Counted from the first letter of the stretch, positions 41,871-51,768 are shown. The stretch: DNA of 64,000 nucleotides from Peptostreptococcaceae bacterium (GCA_902363255.1 CABIZO010000002.1:310001-374000), one strand, 5' to 3'. The notes: generated from the sequence alone by a model not told the origin. Made by a program: numbers and translations.

Positions 41871-43991
41871 ATGAAAAAAATATTAGTATTAGCAGAAAAA
41901 CCTTCAGTAGGAAGGGATATCGCTAGAGTATTAAATTGTAATAAAGATAAAAATGGATATATAGAAGGAAGTAAATATATAGTAACGTGGGCACTGGGAC
42001 ATCTTGTAACATTAGCAGACCCTGAAAGCTACGGAGAAAAATACAAGTCTTGGAAAATGGAGGATTTACCAATACTTCCACCAAAGCTAAAAACTGTAGT
42101 TATTAAAAAAACGTCTAAGCAATTTAACACAGTGAAAGCTCAGTTAAACAGAGAAGATGTTTCAGAAATTGTAATAGCAACAGATGCAGGAAGAGAAGGT
42201 GAGCTTGTTGCTAGATGGATAATAGAAAAAGCTCATGTGAAAAAGCCTATTAAACGTCTTTGGATTTCTTCAAGTACTGATAAAGCTATCAAAGAAGGAT
42301 TTGATAAATTAAAAGATGGAAGACAATATAATAATCTATATTATTCTGCCATAGCAAGGGCTGAGGCTGACTGGTTTGTGGGAATCAATGGAACACGTGC
42401 TTTAACTACAAAATACAATGCACAACTTTCATGTGGTAGAGTTCAAACTCCAACGCTTGGAATGATTTTGAAAAGAGAAGAAGAAATAAGAAAATTTGTT
42501 CCTAAGGAATACTATTCAATAGAGATTTCAACTAAAAAAGGAAGCTCTAATTTTAAAATGAATTGGGTAGATAAAAAGAATAATAATACGACTTCATTTA
42601 ATGAAGAAAAAATAGAAAATATAGCAAAAAAATTAAATAATAAAGAAATAAAAATCATAGATGTTAAAAAAGTTGATAAAAAAAGATACTCTAAACCACT
42701 ATATGATTTAACAGAATTACAAAGAGATGCAAATAAGAGATTTGGTTTCTCAGCAAAAGAAACACTATCAATTATGCAAAAACTTTATGAACATCACAAA
42801 GTTCTTACATATCCAAGAACTGATTCTAGATATTTAACTACAGATATAGTAGAAACATTAAATGATAGAATTAAGGCTGTAAATGTAAGTGATTATTCGA
42901 AAGTTTGTAACAAGCTGTTAAGAACTAATATAAAAGGAAACAAATCTTTTGTGGATAATTCAAAAGTAAGTGATCACCATGCAATAATACCAACAGAAGA
43001 AAGAGTATTCCTTGGTGATTTAAGTGATAAAGAAAGAAAAATATATGATTTAGTAGTAAAAAGATTCTTAAGTGTGCTTTGTCCTCCATTTGAATATGTA
43101 GAAACAATAATTACTGGAGTTTGTGAAGGAGAAAGCTTTAGAGCTAAAGGTAATAAAGTAGTTAATCTTGGATTTACAGAAGCTTATGGTGATGACGAAG
43201 AGGAAAAATTAGATAGCATTCCAGAGATTTTAGTAAATGATATACTTCAAATTAACGAAGTAAAAGTTAAAACTGGAAAAACTAATCCACCGCCATACTT
43301 AAATGAAGGAACTTTGCTTACAGAAATGGAGAAAAATAATTTAGGGACAGTTGCAACAAGAGCAGATATAATCGAAAAATTATTTAACTCTTTCTCAGTA
43401 GAAAAGAAAAATAATAAAGAAATACACATAACTTCAAAAGGTAGACAGTTATTAGACTTAGCACCAGAAAAGTTAAAAACTCCATCACTTACAGCAGAGT
43501 GGGAGAAAAAACTTACAGATATATCAAATGGAAAAGCAAATAAAGACACTTTTATAGAAGAAATTAAAACTTATACTAAAGAAATAGTAAAAGAAATAAA
43601 CAAAAGTGAAAGTAAGTTTAGACACGATAACTTAACTAAAAATAAGTGTCCTAATTGTGGTAAATTTATGCTTGAAGTTAATGGTAAAAAAGGTAAGATG
43701 CTTGTTTGTGAAGACAGAGAATGTAATACAAGAAAAACTGTATCGCAAATAACAAACTCTAGATGTCCTAATTGTCATAAAAAACTAGAACTTAGAGGAG
43801 AAGGGGAAAATAAGATATTTGCATGTGCATGTGGATATAGAGAAAAACTATCTGCTTTTAATAAGAGAAAACAAGAAGAAAAGCAAAAGGGATCTAAAAA
43901 AGACATACAAAAATACTTAAAGAATCAGAATAAAAATGAAGAAAGTTTCAATAATCCATTTGCTGAAGCTTTAGCAAAATTAAAAAAATAA
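41871..43991 (+). CDS. topB: DNA topoisomerase III
   Basis: A 706-residue type IA topoisomerase. The Toprim domain is LVLAEKPSVGRDIARVL at the start with IATDAGREGELVARWI (Asp motif). The active-site Tyr 314 lies in YPRTDSRYL, and SDHHAIIPTEE and NPPPYLNEGTLLTEMEK follow. The C-terminus holds zinc-ribbon motifs (CPNCGKFM, CPNCHKKL, CACGYREK). Acts in decatenation and recombination intermediates. Many such TopB copies are chromosomal, others are carried on conjugative elements; nothing here suggests an element. AAGGAAGGA is the ribosome binding site. Confidence 0.95.
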   Translation: MKKILVLAEKPSVGRDIARVLNCNKDKNGYIEGSKYIVTWALGHLVTLADPESYGEKYKSWKMEDLPILPPKLKTVVIKKTSKQFNTVKAQLNREDVSEIVIATDAGREGELVARWIIEKAHVKKPIKRLWISSSTDKAIKEGFDKLKDGRQYNNLYYSAIARAEADWFVGINGTRALTTKYNAQLSCGRVQTPTLGMILKREEEIRKFVPKEYYSIEISTKKGSSNFKMNWVDKKNNNTTSFNEEKIENIAKKLNNKEIKIIDVKKVDKKRYSKPLYDLTELQRDANKRFGFSAKETLSIMQKLYEHHKVLTYPRTDSRYLTTDIVETLNDRIKAVNVSDYSKVCNKLLRTNIKGNKSFVDNSKVSDHHAIIPTEERVFLGDLSDKERKIYDLVVKRFLSVLCPPFEYVETIITGVCEGESFRAKGNKVVNLGFTEAYGDDEEEKLDSIPEILVNDILQINEVKVKTGKTNPPPYLNEGTLLTEMEKNNLGTVATRADIIEKLFNSFSVEKKNNKEIHITSKGRQLLDLAPEKLKTPSLTAEWEKKLTDISNGKANKDTFIEEIKTYTKEIVKEINKSESKFRHDNLTKNKCPNCGKFMLEVNGKKGKMLVCEDRECNTRKTVSQITNSRCPNCHKKLELRGEGENKIFACACGYREKLSAFNKRKQEEKQKGSKKDIQKYLKNQNKNEESFNNPFAEALAKLKK

Positions 43992-44077
43992 ATAATAAAA
44001 AAGGGTAAATAATATTTGGGAAAATTTATTAAAATCTATTAAAATCTATGTAATAAATAATCAAAAGAGGTATGGGT

Positions 44078-45853
44078 ATGAATAATTTAAGTACAAGGGC
44101 CTTAGCTATAATAGAAATATTGAAAAATTTAAATCATCCTGTAAGTAGTTTAGCTTTAAGTGAAGAGATTGGTTGTTCAACAAAAACAATACAAAGTGAA
44201 ATTAAAGATGTTAATAAACAATTAAAGGATACAAAAATAGTTTCTATTAGGGGAGTAGGTTATAAATTAGAAGGTAAAATTGATGTAGATAGATGTAACA
44301 ACAATACTTTAGGAAACATAGATAGAATTGAATTTATAATTAAGACAATGCTTAACTTGAATTTGCAAAAAGAAAAAAGCATCAAGTTGGAAGAATTGGC
44401 AGATGCAATGTTTATAAGTGTTTCCTCTGTAAAAAATGATCTAAAAGAAGTAAAAGAAATATTAAGTAAATATAATATTAATATTGTATCAAAACATAAG
44501 CATGGTATTGGTGTAGATGGAAGTGAAGATAACGTTGTAAAATGCATAATAGATTTGTGCTCTAGGAAAGATAATGAATTAACTTTGCAAGATTTTTTAA
44601 CTGAAGACGTTAATAATAAAATATTTAACTTGAAAAATGAAATATTAAAATATTTAAATAATGAAGAATTAATTTTAAGTGATATAGAGTTTAAAAATCT
44701 ATGCAGCACAATTTTTATTAGATTAAGTAGAAGTAATCATTATAACTATGAAAATTTTATTGAAAACTATATAAAAGATTATAAAGTTAAGCGTGAAGCC
44801 ATAATGAATAATGATGTAAATAAAGAAAAGATAACTAAGGCTATTACTTTATTTTGTAAAAATTTGAAGTTAGCAACAGCCATAGATATTAGCAAAGATG
44901 AGTTTTTTATGGAGTGTTTATATAATCATATAAATAATTTAATCAAAAAAGACAAGTTGGGAATTTGTAACTATAATGTGGTAAATAATGATGTGAAAAT
45001 TAAATATCCTTATGCTTATGAACTTGCAAAAATAGCTAAAAAAACCATAGAAAATGAGTTGGATTTGAAAATTGGTGAAGATGAAGTATCAAATATTGCT
45101 GTTCATGTGGGAGGAGCAGTAGAGAGATATTCAAGTAATAAAAAACGAAAAGTTTTTAAGGTTATTATTGTTTGTGCATCTGGTGCTGGGACTTCTATGT
45201 TAATAAATACTAAGTTACAGCAACTATTTAAAGATAGGATAGAAATAGTAAAAATTATTCCTTCTTATTTAATCGATTATATAAATCCTGCTGAGGTAGA
45301 TTTTTTAATCTCAACTATGCCTTTAGAGTATAACAAAATACCTATTATTAATGTATCGCCGTTTTTAACTGAAAAAGAAATAAAAATTATAGAAAAATTC
45401 ATGGATACAGGATATGTGTATGAAGATGTTAATGTAAAAGATTTCTTTGACAGAGATTTATATTTTACTGATTTGGACTATAAAAATAAAGAAGAAGTGC
45501 TAGACTTTATGAGTGACGCATTACTAAAAAAAGATATTATTGATGAAGAAATGAAAAAATCATATTTTGAAAGAGAGCAAATTGCAACAACAGAAATAGG
45601 AAATATGGTGTCAATGCCTCACGGAGCTAAAGGTAATATAAAAGAAAACAAAATAGTTGTGGGTATTTTAAAAGAACCTATAGATTGGGAGTATGGAAAA
45701 GTTAGACTTGTGATAATGTTAGCATTAAACAATGAAAAGATTCTTGATTATGAACAAGTATTTTCAAGTATTTATAATAAATTAGATTCAACATCAAAAG
45801 TAGTGAATATTTGTGAAAGCAAATCTTATGAAAAGTTCATAAAACTGTTTTAA
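44078..45853 (+). CDS. PRD-domain PTS regulator (BglG/MtlR-like activator)
   Basis: A 591-residue multidomain regulator. N-terminal HTH domains (residues about 1-150, LSTRALAIIEILKNL and LALSEEIGCSTKTIQSEIKD), two PRD-type regions (about 165-370, with the phosphorylatable His near VSNIAVHVGGA), an EIIB-like domain (VIIVCASGAGTSMLI) and a C-terminal fructose/mannitol-type EIIA domain with the active His in MVSMPHGAKG. Phosphorylation by HPr and by the cognate PTS sets its activity. I choose ATG 44078, 7 bases after AGAGG. It lies just upstream of fruK-fruA and is likely their activator. Confidence 0.88.
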   Translation: MNNLSTRALAIIEILKNLNHPVSSLALSEEIGCSTKTIQSEIKDVNKQLKDTKIVSIRGVGYKLEGKIDVDRCNNNTLGNIDRIEFIIKTMLNLNLQKEKSIKLEELADAMFISVSSVKNDLKEVKEILSKYNINIVSKHKHGIGVDGSEDNVVKCIIDLCSRKDNELTLQDFLTEDVNNKIFNLKNEILKYLNNEELILSDIEFKNLCSTIFIRLSRSNHYNYENFIENYIKDYKVKREAIMNNDVNKEKITKAITLFCKNLKLATAIDISKDEFFMECLYNHINNLIKKDKLGICNYNVVNNDVKIKYPYAYELAKIAKKTIENELDLKIGEDEVSNIAVHVGGAVERYSSNKKRKVFKVIIVCASGAGTSMLINTKLQQLFKDRIEIVKIIPSYLIDYINPAEVDFLISTMPLEYNKIPIINVSPFLTEKEIKIIEKFMDTGYVYEDVNVKDFFDRDLYFTDLDYKNKEEVLDFMSDALLKKDIIDEEMKKSYFEREQIATTEIGNMVSMPHGAKGNIKENKIVVGILKEPIDWEYGKVRLVIMLALNNEKILDYEQVFSSIYNKLDSTSKVVNICESKSYEKFIKLF

Positions 45854-45902
45854 GTAAATTGCTATTTAAAGTAGTAATAAATTTCAATAAACAGACAAAG
45901 AT

Positions 45903-45933
45903 AAATTTCTCTTTTAATTAAGAGAAATTTTTT
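45903..45933 (+). terminator. Terminator after the PRD regulator
   Basis: AAATTTCTCTT (45903-45913) is the complement of 45920-45930, 6-base loop, six T. Confidence 0.85.
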
Positions 45934-45943
45934 GTCTTTTTGG

Positions 45944-45957
45944 AAAAATCGTTTTCA
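45944..45957. promoter_or_regulatory. Partial cre-like site upstream of fruK
   Basis: AAAAATCGTTTTCA matches the right half of TGNAANCGNTNNCA exactly but lacks TG at the left. Possible CcpA control of fruK-fruA; weak. Confidence 0.3.
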
Positions 45958-46031
45958 TATATCATAGTCTTAGGATACAAAAATGATTAATGAGCAAAAT
46001 AATATATACGAAAAATAAAGGAGGAAATAAA

Positions 46032-46949
46032 GTGATATATACTGTAACACTAAATCCATCTATAGATTATGTTATTAACCTTGAACATCTAGATACAGGT
46101 CATGTAAATAGAGTAAATAGTGAACATGTATATCCAGGTGGGAAAGGAATAAATGCTTCAAGAATATTAAAAACTTTAGGACATGATAATGTAGCCACTG
46201 GATTTGTAAGTAACTTTACAGGAGACTTTATAATAAACTCTTTAACTGATTTAGATGTTAAGTCAGATTTTATAAAATTAGATAACGGATTTACTAGAAT
46301 TAATGTAAAAATAAAGAGTGATGAAGAAACAGAAATAAATGGTAGTGGTCCACATATAAGTGATGAAAAACTTAAAGAATTATTTGATAAATTAAATGAG
46401 TTAAAAGAAAATGATATTCTAGTTCTTGCTGGAAGTATACCATCAACTTTAAAAGAAGACTTATATGAAAAAATTATGGACCATGTAAAAGAACATAATG
46501 TTAAGGTTATAGTTGATGCAACTAAAAATTTACTTTTAAATGTATTAAAATATAATCCATTTTTAATAAAACCAAATAATCATGAATTGGAAGAAATGTT
46601 TGATGTAAAACTTGAAAGTGTGGACGATATAGTAGCCTATGGAAAAAAACTTCAAGAAATGGGAGCTAAAAATGTGCTAGTTTCAATGGGGAAAGATGGA
46701 GCACTACTTATTACAGAAGATAAAGAAGTATTAATAAGTAATGTACCAAATGGAAAAGTAATAAACTCTGTAGGTGCTGGTGATTCTATGGTAGCTGGAT
46801 TTATATCTGGATATACAAACAGCAATTCTTACGAGGAAGCTTTAAGGCTGGGAGCAGCCAGTGGAAGTGCAACTGCATTTTCTTCAGATTTAGCTACTAA
46901 AGATCTTATAGATAAATTAATAAAAGAAATAAAAATTGAAAGGAGATAA
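46032..46949 (+). CDS. fruK: 1-phosphofructokinase
   Basis: A 305-residue PfkB-family kinase that phosphorylates fructose-1-phosphate to fructose-1,6-bisphosphate. Start chosen at GTG 46032 (MIYTVTLNPSIDYV), 8 bases after AAGGAGG; the upstream ATG would add 14 residues and place the ribosome binding site inside the gene. Signatures: YPGGKGINASRIL, VLAGSIPSTL and INSVGAGDSMVAGF with the catalytic Asp. LacC (tagatose-6-phosphate kinase) is a close relative, but the neighbouring fruA supports the fructose role. The stop is followed immediately by fruA. Confidence 0.92.
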   Translation: MIYTVTLNPSIDYVINLEHLDTGHVNRVNSEHVYPGGKGINASRILKTLGHDNVATGFVSNFTGDFIINSLTDLDVKSDFIKLDNGFTRINVKIKSDEETEINGSGPHISDEKLKELFDKLNELKENDILVLAGSIPSTLKEDLYEKIMDHVKEHNVKVIVDATKNLLLNVLKYNPFLIKPNNHELEEMFDVKLESVDDIVAYGKKLQEMGAKNVLVSMGKDGALLITEDKEVLISNVPNGKVINSVGAGDSMVAGFISGYTNSNSYEEALRLGAASGSATAFSSDLATKDLIDKLIKEIKIERR

Positions 46950-46952
46950 ATG

Positions 46953-48911
46953 ATGAGAATAATTGATTTAATAAATAAAAATTCGGTGAGACTAAACTTG
47001 GTATCAAAAGATAAATCAAGTGTGGTGGATGAATTAGTTGATTTAGTTAATAATAGTGGAAATTTAAATGATAAAAATGAATATAAAGAAGCAATACTTG
47101 ATCGTGAAGAGTTGAGTACTACTGCCATAGGAGAAGGTGTTGCAATACCACATGCTAAAAACAAATCAGTAACTAAAGCTTGTCTAGCAGCTGGGATATC
47201 AAAAGAAGGTATAGATTACGAAGCATTTGATGATAGTTTATCACATTTATTCTTTATGATAGCTGCACCAGATGGAGCTAATGACACGCATCTAGAAGTT
47301 TTATCAAGACTATCTACAATACTAATGGATGAAAGTTTTAGAAATGATTTAATAAATGCATCTTCTGTAGATGAATTCTTAAATTTAATAAACACAAAAG
47401 AAAAAGAAAAATTCCCAGAAGAAGAAACAAAAGAAGAAGTAGTTGTAGAAGATGATAAATCTGGATTACCTACTGTTCTTGCAGTTACAGCTTGTCCAAC
47501 AGGAATTGCCCATACTTTTATGGCGGCAGAAAGTTTAATTCAAAAAGCTGCAAACAAGGGAGTAAGTATAAAAGTTGAAACTAATGGTTCAGCAGGTGTT
47601 AAAAATGCATTAACAAAAGAAGAAATTGAAAATGCAACATGTATAATCGTAGCAGCAGATAAAAATGTTGAAATGAATAGATTTAATGGTAAGAAAGTAA
47701 TAATTACAAAAGTTGCAGATGGTATACATAAAGCTGATGAACTGATAGACAAAGCTGTAAAAGGTGATGCTCCAATTTATCATGCATCTCAAGGAAGTAA
47801 TGTGGAAGAATCTTCAGACGAGAAAGAAAGCATAGGTAGACAATTTTATAAACACTTAATGAATGGTGTATCTCACATGTTACCATTTGTTGTTGGTGGA
47901 GGAATTCTTATAGCTTTAGCTTTCTTATTTGATGATTATACAATAAATCCAGCCAACTTTGGTATGAATACACCTCTTGCAGCATTCTTTAAGACAATTG
48001 GTGGTCAAGCATTTGGATTTATGTTACCAGTACTTGCTGGTTATATAGCAATGAGTATAGCTGATAGACCAGGTCTTGCAGTTGGTTTTGTTGGTGGAGT
48101 TTTAGCTAGTGCAGGATATACATTTGGAAATATTATGAACTTTGCTGATGCATCACCAGTTAGTGCAGGATTTTTAGGTGCCTTACTTGCAGGTTTTGTT
48201 GGTGGTTATTTAGTATTAGGACTTAAAAAACTATTTGCTGTATTACCAGATGCACTAGAAGGTATAAAACCAGTATTATTATATCCTGTATTTGGAATAC
48301 TTTTAATAGGTTTAATAATGTTAGCTGTTAATCCAGTTGTAGGAGCAATAAATACAGGTCTTAACAATTTCTTAGCATCAATGAGTGGAACAAGTAAGAT
48401 AATACTTGGAACAATACTTGGAGCAATGATGGCAATAGATATGGGTGGACCTTTCAATAAAGCAGCATATGTATTTGGTACAGCTCAACTTACAGTTGTA
48501 AATGCAGGTCCAGAACAATTTGCTATTATGGCAGCTGTTATGATAGGTGGAATGGTACCACCTCTTGCAATAGCTTTAGCTACTACTTTCTTCAAAAATA
48601 GATTTACTGAAAGTGAAAGAAAATCAGGAGTTGTTAACTATGTAATGGGATTATCATTTATAACTGAAGGTGCAATTCCATTTGCAGCAGCAGATCCACT
48701 TCATGTTATACCTGCTTGTGTTATAGGTTCAGGAATTGCAGGAGCGTTATCAATGGTATTTGGATGTGGGCTTAGAGCTCCTCATGGAGGAATATTTGTA
48801 CTTCCAACTATATCTAATCCTCTAATGTATTTTGTGGCATTACTTATAGGTTCTGTTGTGGGAGCAATATTACTTGGAGTTTTAAAGAAACCTTTAGATA
48901 AAGTAAATTAA
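46953..48911 (+). CDS. fruA: PTS fructose-type EIIABC
   Basis: A 652-residue fusion. EIIA (about 1-145) carries the active His 67 in GVAIPHAK; EIIB (about 168-265) has the active Cys 181 in AVTACPTGIAHTFMAAE; EIIC (about 290-650) is the membrane channel with VSHMLPFVVGGGI and ITEGAIPFAAADP. It imports fructose as fructose-1-phosphate, the substrate of FruK. Start is the second of two adjacent ATGs (46950, 46953), better spaced from AGGAG. The gene is 3 bases after fruK and ends in a terminator. Confidence 0.93.
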   Translation: MRIIDLINKNSVRLNLVSKDKSSVVDELVDLVNNSGNLNDKNEYKEAILDREELSTTAIGEGVAIPHAKNKSVTKACLAAGISKEGIDYEAFDDSLSHLFFMIAAPDGANDTHLEVLSRLSTILMDESFRNDLINASSVDEFLNLINTKEKEKFPEEETKEEVVVEDDKSGLPTVLAVTACPTGIAHTFMAAESLIQKAANKGVSIKVETNGSAGVKNALTKEEIENATCIIVAADKNVEMNRFNGKKVIITKVADGIHKADELIDKAVKGDAPIYHASQGSNVEESSDEKESIGRQFYKHLMNGVSHMLPFVVGGGILIALAFLFDDYTINPANFGMNTPLAAFFKTIGGQAFGFMLPVLAGYIAMSIADRPGLAVGFVGGVLASAGYTFGNIMNFADASPVSAGFLGALLAGFVGGYLVLGLKKLFAVLPDALEGIKPVLLYPVFGILLIGLIMLAVNPVVGAINTGLNNFLASMSGTSKIILGTILGAMMAIDMGGPFNKAAYVFGTAQLTVVNAGPEQFAIMAAVMIGGMVPPLAIALATTFFKNRFTESERKSGVVNYVMGLSFITEGAIPFAAADPLHVIPACVIGSGIAGALSMVFGCGLRAPHGGIFVLPTISNPLMYFVALLIGSVVGAILLGVLKKPLDKVN

Positions 48912-48963
48912 TTTTATTACTACAAATAGAATAAAGTTATTTAATTAATACATTATTAAAAAT

Positions 48964-48991
48964 AAAAAACACCTTTAATAGGTGTTTTTTT
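48964..48991 (+). terminator. Terminator of fruK-fruA
   Basis: AAAAAACACCT (48964-48974) pairs with AGGTGTTTTTT (48980-48990), 5-base loop. Confidence 0.9.
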
Positions 48992-49158
48992 ACATATAAA
49001 AAAATTACAAATTATTTACTTGATTTAAAAATTACCTTAATGTAATGTATATGTATATATATTTGTTTTGATTGTATATCATTAGGGGAATTATATTATA
49101 AGAATAAACTATTCAAAAATAAATTATTATAAATCCAATTATTAAAGGAGTGTAAGAT

Positions 49159-49863
49159 ATGGGGCAACCAATGTACAAAATAATTGAAGAGTATGTAAAA
49201 AACTTAATTGATTCGGGAAAACTAAGTCAAGGTGATTTAATACCTTCTGAAAACCAACTATGTGAAGAATTTAATGTAACTAGAATGACTGTAAGGTCAG
49301 CTCTAAGTAATTTAGTTAAAGAAGGATATATCACAAGAAGAAGAGGTATAGGTAGCATTGTATTAGGTGGAAATATTTACGATAATATATCTTCTATTAG
49401 TGGATTTACAAAGGAGATGAGAAGTAAAAACAAAGAAGTATCTAATATATTAATTGATTTAAAGGTGCTTGAAGCAGATGAAGAATTATCAAAAAATCTA
49501 AGTTTAAATTTAGGGGAAAATGTATGGGAAATATGTAGAGTTAGATTAGCAGATAAAAAGAAAGTATCTTATATGGTTACTTATATGCCAGTTAAGCTTT
49601 TTCCAAACTTAACAAAGAAAGATTGTGAAGAGTCTTTATATAAATATATAGAAGAAGACTGCGGATATAAAATTGCTATAGCTGAAAGAGAAGTTGAGGC
49701 CATAATATCAACGAAAGAATTGGAAGAGCAATTAGATTTAAATAAAAAAGAACCGATTTTATATATAAAACAAGTAAGTAGATTTGATAACGGTGATATT
49801 TTTGAGTACTCTCATACATATCACTATGGATATACTTTAACATTAAGTGCAGTCACAAAATAA
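49159..49863 (+). CDS. GntR-family (HutC/UTRA) regulator of the chb operon
   Basis: A 234-residue regulator. The winged helix is residues 1-70 (GDLIPSENQLCEEF, NVTRMTVRSALSNLVKEGYI and RRRGIGSIV); the UTRA ligand-binding domain covers about 88-230, with KVSYMVTYMPVKLFPNL and EPILYIKQVSRFDNGDIFEY. UTRA-GntR proteins such as NagR/YvoA and DasR respond to amino sugar phosphates. It is adjacent to and co-oriented with the chitobiose-type operon, whose promoter carries HutC-type operator sequences. AAAGGAG precedes the ATG. Confidence 0.9.
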   Translation: MGQPMYKIIEEYVKNLIDSGKLSQGDLIPSENQLCEEFNVTRMTVRSALSNLVKEGYITRRRGIGSIVLGGNIYDNISSISGFTKEMRSKNKEVSNILIDLKVLEADEELSKNLSLNLGENVWEICRVRLADKKKVSYMVTYMPVKLFPNLTKKDCEESLYKYIEEDCGYKIAIAEREVEAIISTKELEEQLDLNKKEPILYIKQVSRFDNGDIFEYSHTYHYGYTLTLSAVTK

Positions 49864-49899
49864 TTGATATTTAAAAAATAAAAATTTTATAATGATAAA

Positions 49900-49913
49900 T
49901 GAAAATGTTTTCT
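49900..49913. promoter_or_regulatory. cre-like palindrome upstream of the chb promoter
   Basis: TGAAAATGTTTTCT differs from TGNAANCGNTNNCA at the central C and the last base. It ends at the first base of the -35 box, so binding of CcpA here could block transcription. Confidence 0.4.
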
Positions 49914-49941
49914 TGAAATGTCTATACATTTGCTATATAAT
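49913..49941 (+). promoter_or_regulatory. Sigma-A promoter of the chb operon
   Basis: TTGAAA (49913-49918), 17-base spacer, TATAAT (49936-49941). The spacer contains one of two inverted GntR-like operators. Confidence 0.75.
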
Positions 49942-49971
49942 TAAATTAACAAAGCAAATGTATAGACATTT
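49916..49971. promoter_or_regulatory. Paired GntR/HutC-type operators in a perfect 18-bp inverted repeat
   Basis: The arm 49916-49933 is the exact complement of 49954-49971. Each arm contains a near-palindromic ATGTCTATACAT (or its complement ATGTATAGACAT), fitting the GT-N-TA-N-AC pattern of HutC-type sites. One arm fills the promoter spacer and the other lies just after the start of transcription. Confidence 0.65.
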
Positions 49972-50075
49972 TGTGTATTTATATATTCTATTAAATATAT
50001 TAATAAATAGCTAAAAATATGAATATAAATCACAAAAAACTAAGTTAAATTAATGTTTTATAGAGGAATTATAAA

Positions 50076-50387
50076 ATGATAAAAATTATGTTAGCCTGTT
50101 CAGCAGGTATGTCAACAAGCTTACTAGTTACAAAAATGGAAGCAGCAGCAAAAGATTCAGGTATTGAAGCAAAAATATGGGCAATATCTGAAGCAAATAT
50201 TGACAAAGAAGTTCAAGATGCAGATGTAATATTACTTGGACCACAAGTAAGATTTATGTTAGGTAAAGCTGAAGAAATAGCTAAACCTTATAATGTTCCA
50301 GTTGAAGTAATAAACATGATGCACTATGGAACATGTAACGGAAAAGCAGTATTAGACAGAGCAATTGAATTAGCAAATTCAAAATAA
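50076..50387 (+). CDS. chbB: PTS cellobiose/chitobiose-type EIIB
   Basis: A 103-residue EIIB with the phosphocysteine Cys 8 in MLACSAGMSTSLLV. Typical features further on are VILLGPQVRFML and the final KAVLDRAIELA. It receives phosphate from the EIIA encoded at the end of the operon (53957) and passes it to the sugar entering through EIIC. First gene of chbB-chbC-GH4-chbG-chbA. AGAGGAA is the ribosome binding site. Confidence 0.92.
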   Translation: MIKIMLACSAGMSTSLLVTKMEAAAKDSGIEAKIWAISEANIDKEVQDADVILLGPQVRFMLGKAEEIAKPYNVPVEVINMMHYGTCNGKAVLDRAIELANSK

Positions 50388-50448
50388 GATTTGACGAAAT
50401 ACTCAAATAAAATTTAAAAAATAAAAAATATAATTAGGGGGTAAACTT

Positions 50449-51768
50449 ATGGAAAAATTTATGGGCTTTATGGAACGTTACTTAGTTCCTGTTGCAGCTA
50501 AGTTTGGAGCACAAAGGCACTTAGTAGCAATCAGAGATGGTTTTGTTGGAATTATATCGATAGCAATGATAGGAGCATTTGGAAACCTTGCTAAAAACTT
50601 ACCTTTTGGACCTTACCAAAACTTCATAACAGGAACAACAATAGGAGGACATATAGGTGCAATAGGTGGAAACTTATGGTGGGGATCAATAGCATTAATG
50701 TCTTTATTCCTAGCAGTATCAGTTGGATATTCTCTTGCAAAATCTTATGATGGAAATGGTTTACAAGCAGGTATGATATCTTTATGTGCATTCTTAGTAT
50801 TAAGTCCACAAACTGCATCAATAACACCAGAAGGTGCAACAGAAGCAATAGTTGGATGGGGATTTGTTGATTGGGCTTATGTTTCTACGAATGGATTATT
50901 TACAGCAATGGTAGTTGCTATAATAACTACTGAAATATATATTAAGTTATCAAATGTATCTTGGTTAACTATTAAAATGCCAGATAGTGTACCACCAGCA
51001 GTTTCAAGATCATTTGCTAAGTTATTACCAAGTTTAATTGCATTAACTATAATGGGAATAATTGGAGTTATAATATCTACTCTTTCTAATGGTCAATTTA
51101 TGAATGATCTACTACAAACTTATTTAGCTAAGCCTTTAACAGGTGTAGCAGATTCTCTAGGTGGAGCAATATTCGTTGCAATATTTGTTCACGTATTATG
51201 GATATTTGGTTTACATGGTGCAAATATAGCGTTACCAGTTGTTGAACCAATATTAATGGAACTTGGTGGAAGAAATGCAGAGTTAGTAGCAGCTGGAGCA
51301 ACAGAAGGATATCATGTATTTGCAGGAGCTTTCTTAGATGCCTTTGTATACTTAGGTGGGTCAGGTATGATTATAGGTTTAGTAATAGCATTATTAATAG
51401 CAAGTAAAAAACGTAAAAATATGATAGCTTTAGGTGGACCACCAGCATTATTCAATATAAATGAGCCAATGATATTTGGTATGCCAATCGTTTTAAATCC
51501 AATATATATGATACCATTTGTATTAGCTCCAATTATATGTACAATTACTGCATATTTTGCAATATCTAGTGGATTTGTACCACCAGTAATAATGCCTAAA
51601 ATACCATGGATAACACCACCAATATTTAGTGCAGTAATGGCAACAGGAAGTTTAAAAGGAGGAGTATTAGCTTTTATTAATATAGTTTTATCTGTCCTTA
51701 TATACTTACCATTTGTTGCAGCTGATGAAAGAATGGCAAAGAAAAAATTAGCAGAAAATGCAGAGTAA
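50449..51768 (+). CDS. chbC: PTS cellobiose/chitobiose-type EIIC
   Basis: A 439-residue membrane permease of the lactose/cellobiose PTS family with about ten helices. Substrate-site motifs: FGLHGANIALPVVEP, GGSGMIIGLVIAL and FNINEPMIFGMPIVLNP. It takes up a beta-linked disaccharide as its 6-phosphate. The presence of chbG in the operon favours N,N'-diacetylchitobiose over cellobiose. AGGGGGT precedes the ATG. Confidence 0.92.
   Translation: MEKFMGFMERYLVPVAAKFGAQRHLVAIRDGFVGIISIAMIGAFGNLAKNLPFGPYQNFITGTTIGGHIGAIGGNLWWGSIALMSLFLAVSVGYSLAKSYDGNGLQAGMISLCAFLVLSPQTASITPEGATEAIVGWGFVDWAYVSTNGLFTAMVVAIITTEIYIKLSNVSWLTIKMPDSVPPAVSRSFAKLLPSLIALTIMGIIGVIISTLSNGQFMNDLLQTYLAKPLTGVADSLGGAIFVAIFVHVLWIFGLHGANIALPVVEPILMELGGRNAELVAAGATEGYHVFAGAFLDAFVYLGGSGMIIGLVIALLIASKKRKNMIALGGPPALFNINEPMIFGMPIVLNPIYMIPFVLAPIICTITAYFAISSGFVPPVIMPKIPWITPPIFSAVMATGSLKGGVLAFINIVLSVLIYLPFVAADERMAKKKLAENAE

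Noticed and set aside
41871..43991. topB as a mark of an integrated conjugative element
   Set aside because: No relaxase, integrase, type IV secretion or partition genes nearby; neighbours are ordinary chromosomal genes.
44024..44048. Direct repeat TTAAAATCTATTAAAATCTA before the PRD regulator
   Set aside because: Two short A+T-rich units only; likely chance in this composition.
45990..46031. ATG start for fruK at 45990
   Set aside because: The extra 14 residues have no counterpart in the family, and AAGGAGG directly before GTG 46032 marks the true start.
46032..46949. Reading fruK as lacC (tagatose-6-phosphate kinase) to complete the lac pathway
   Set aside because: It is 3 bases from fruA and downstream of a PTS regulator, 30 kb from the lac genes; the fructose role is simpler.
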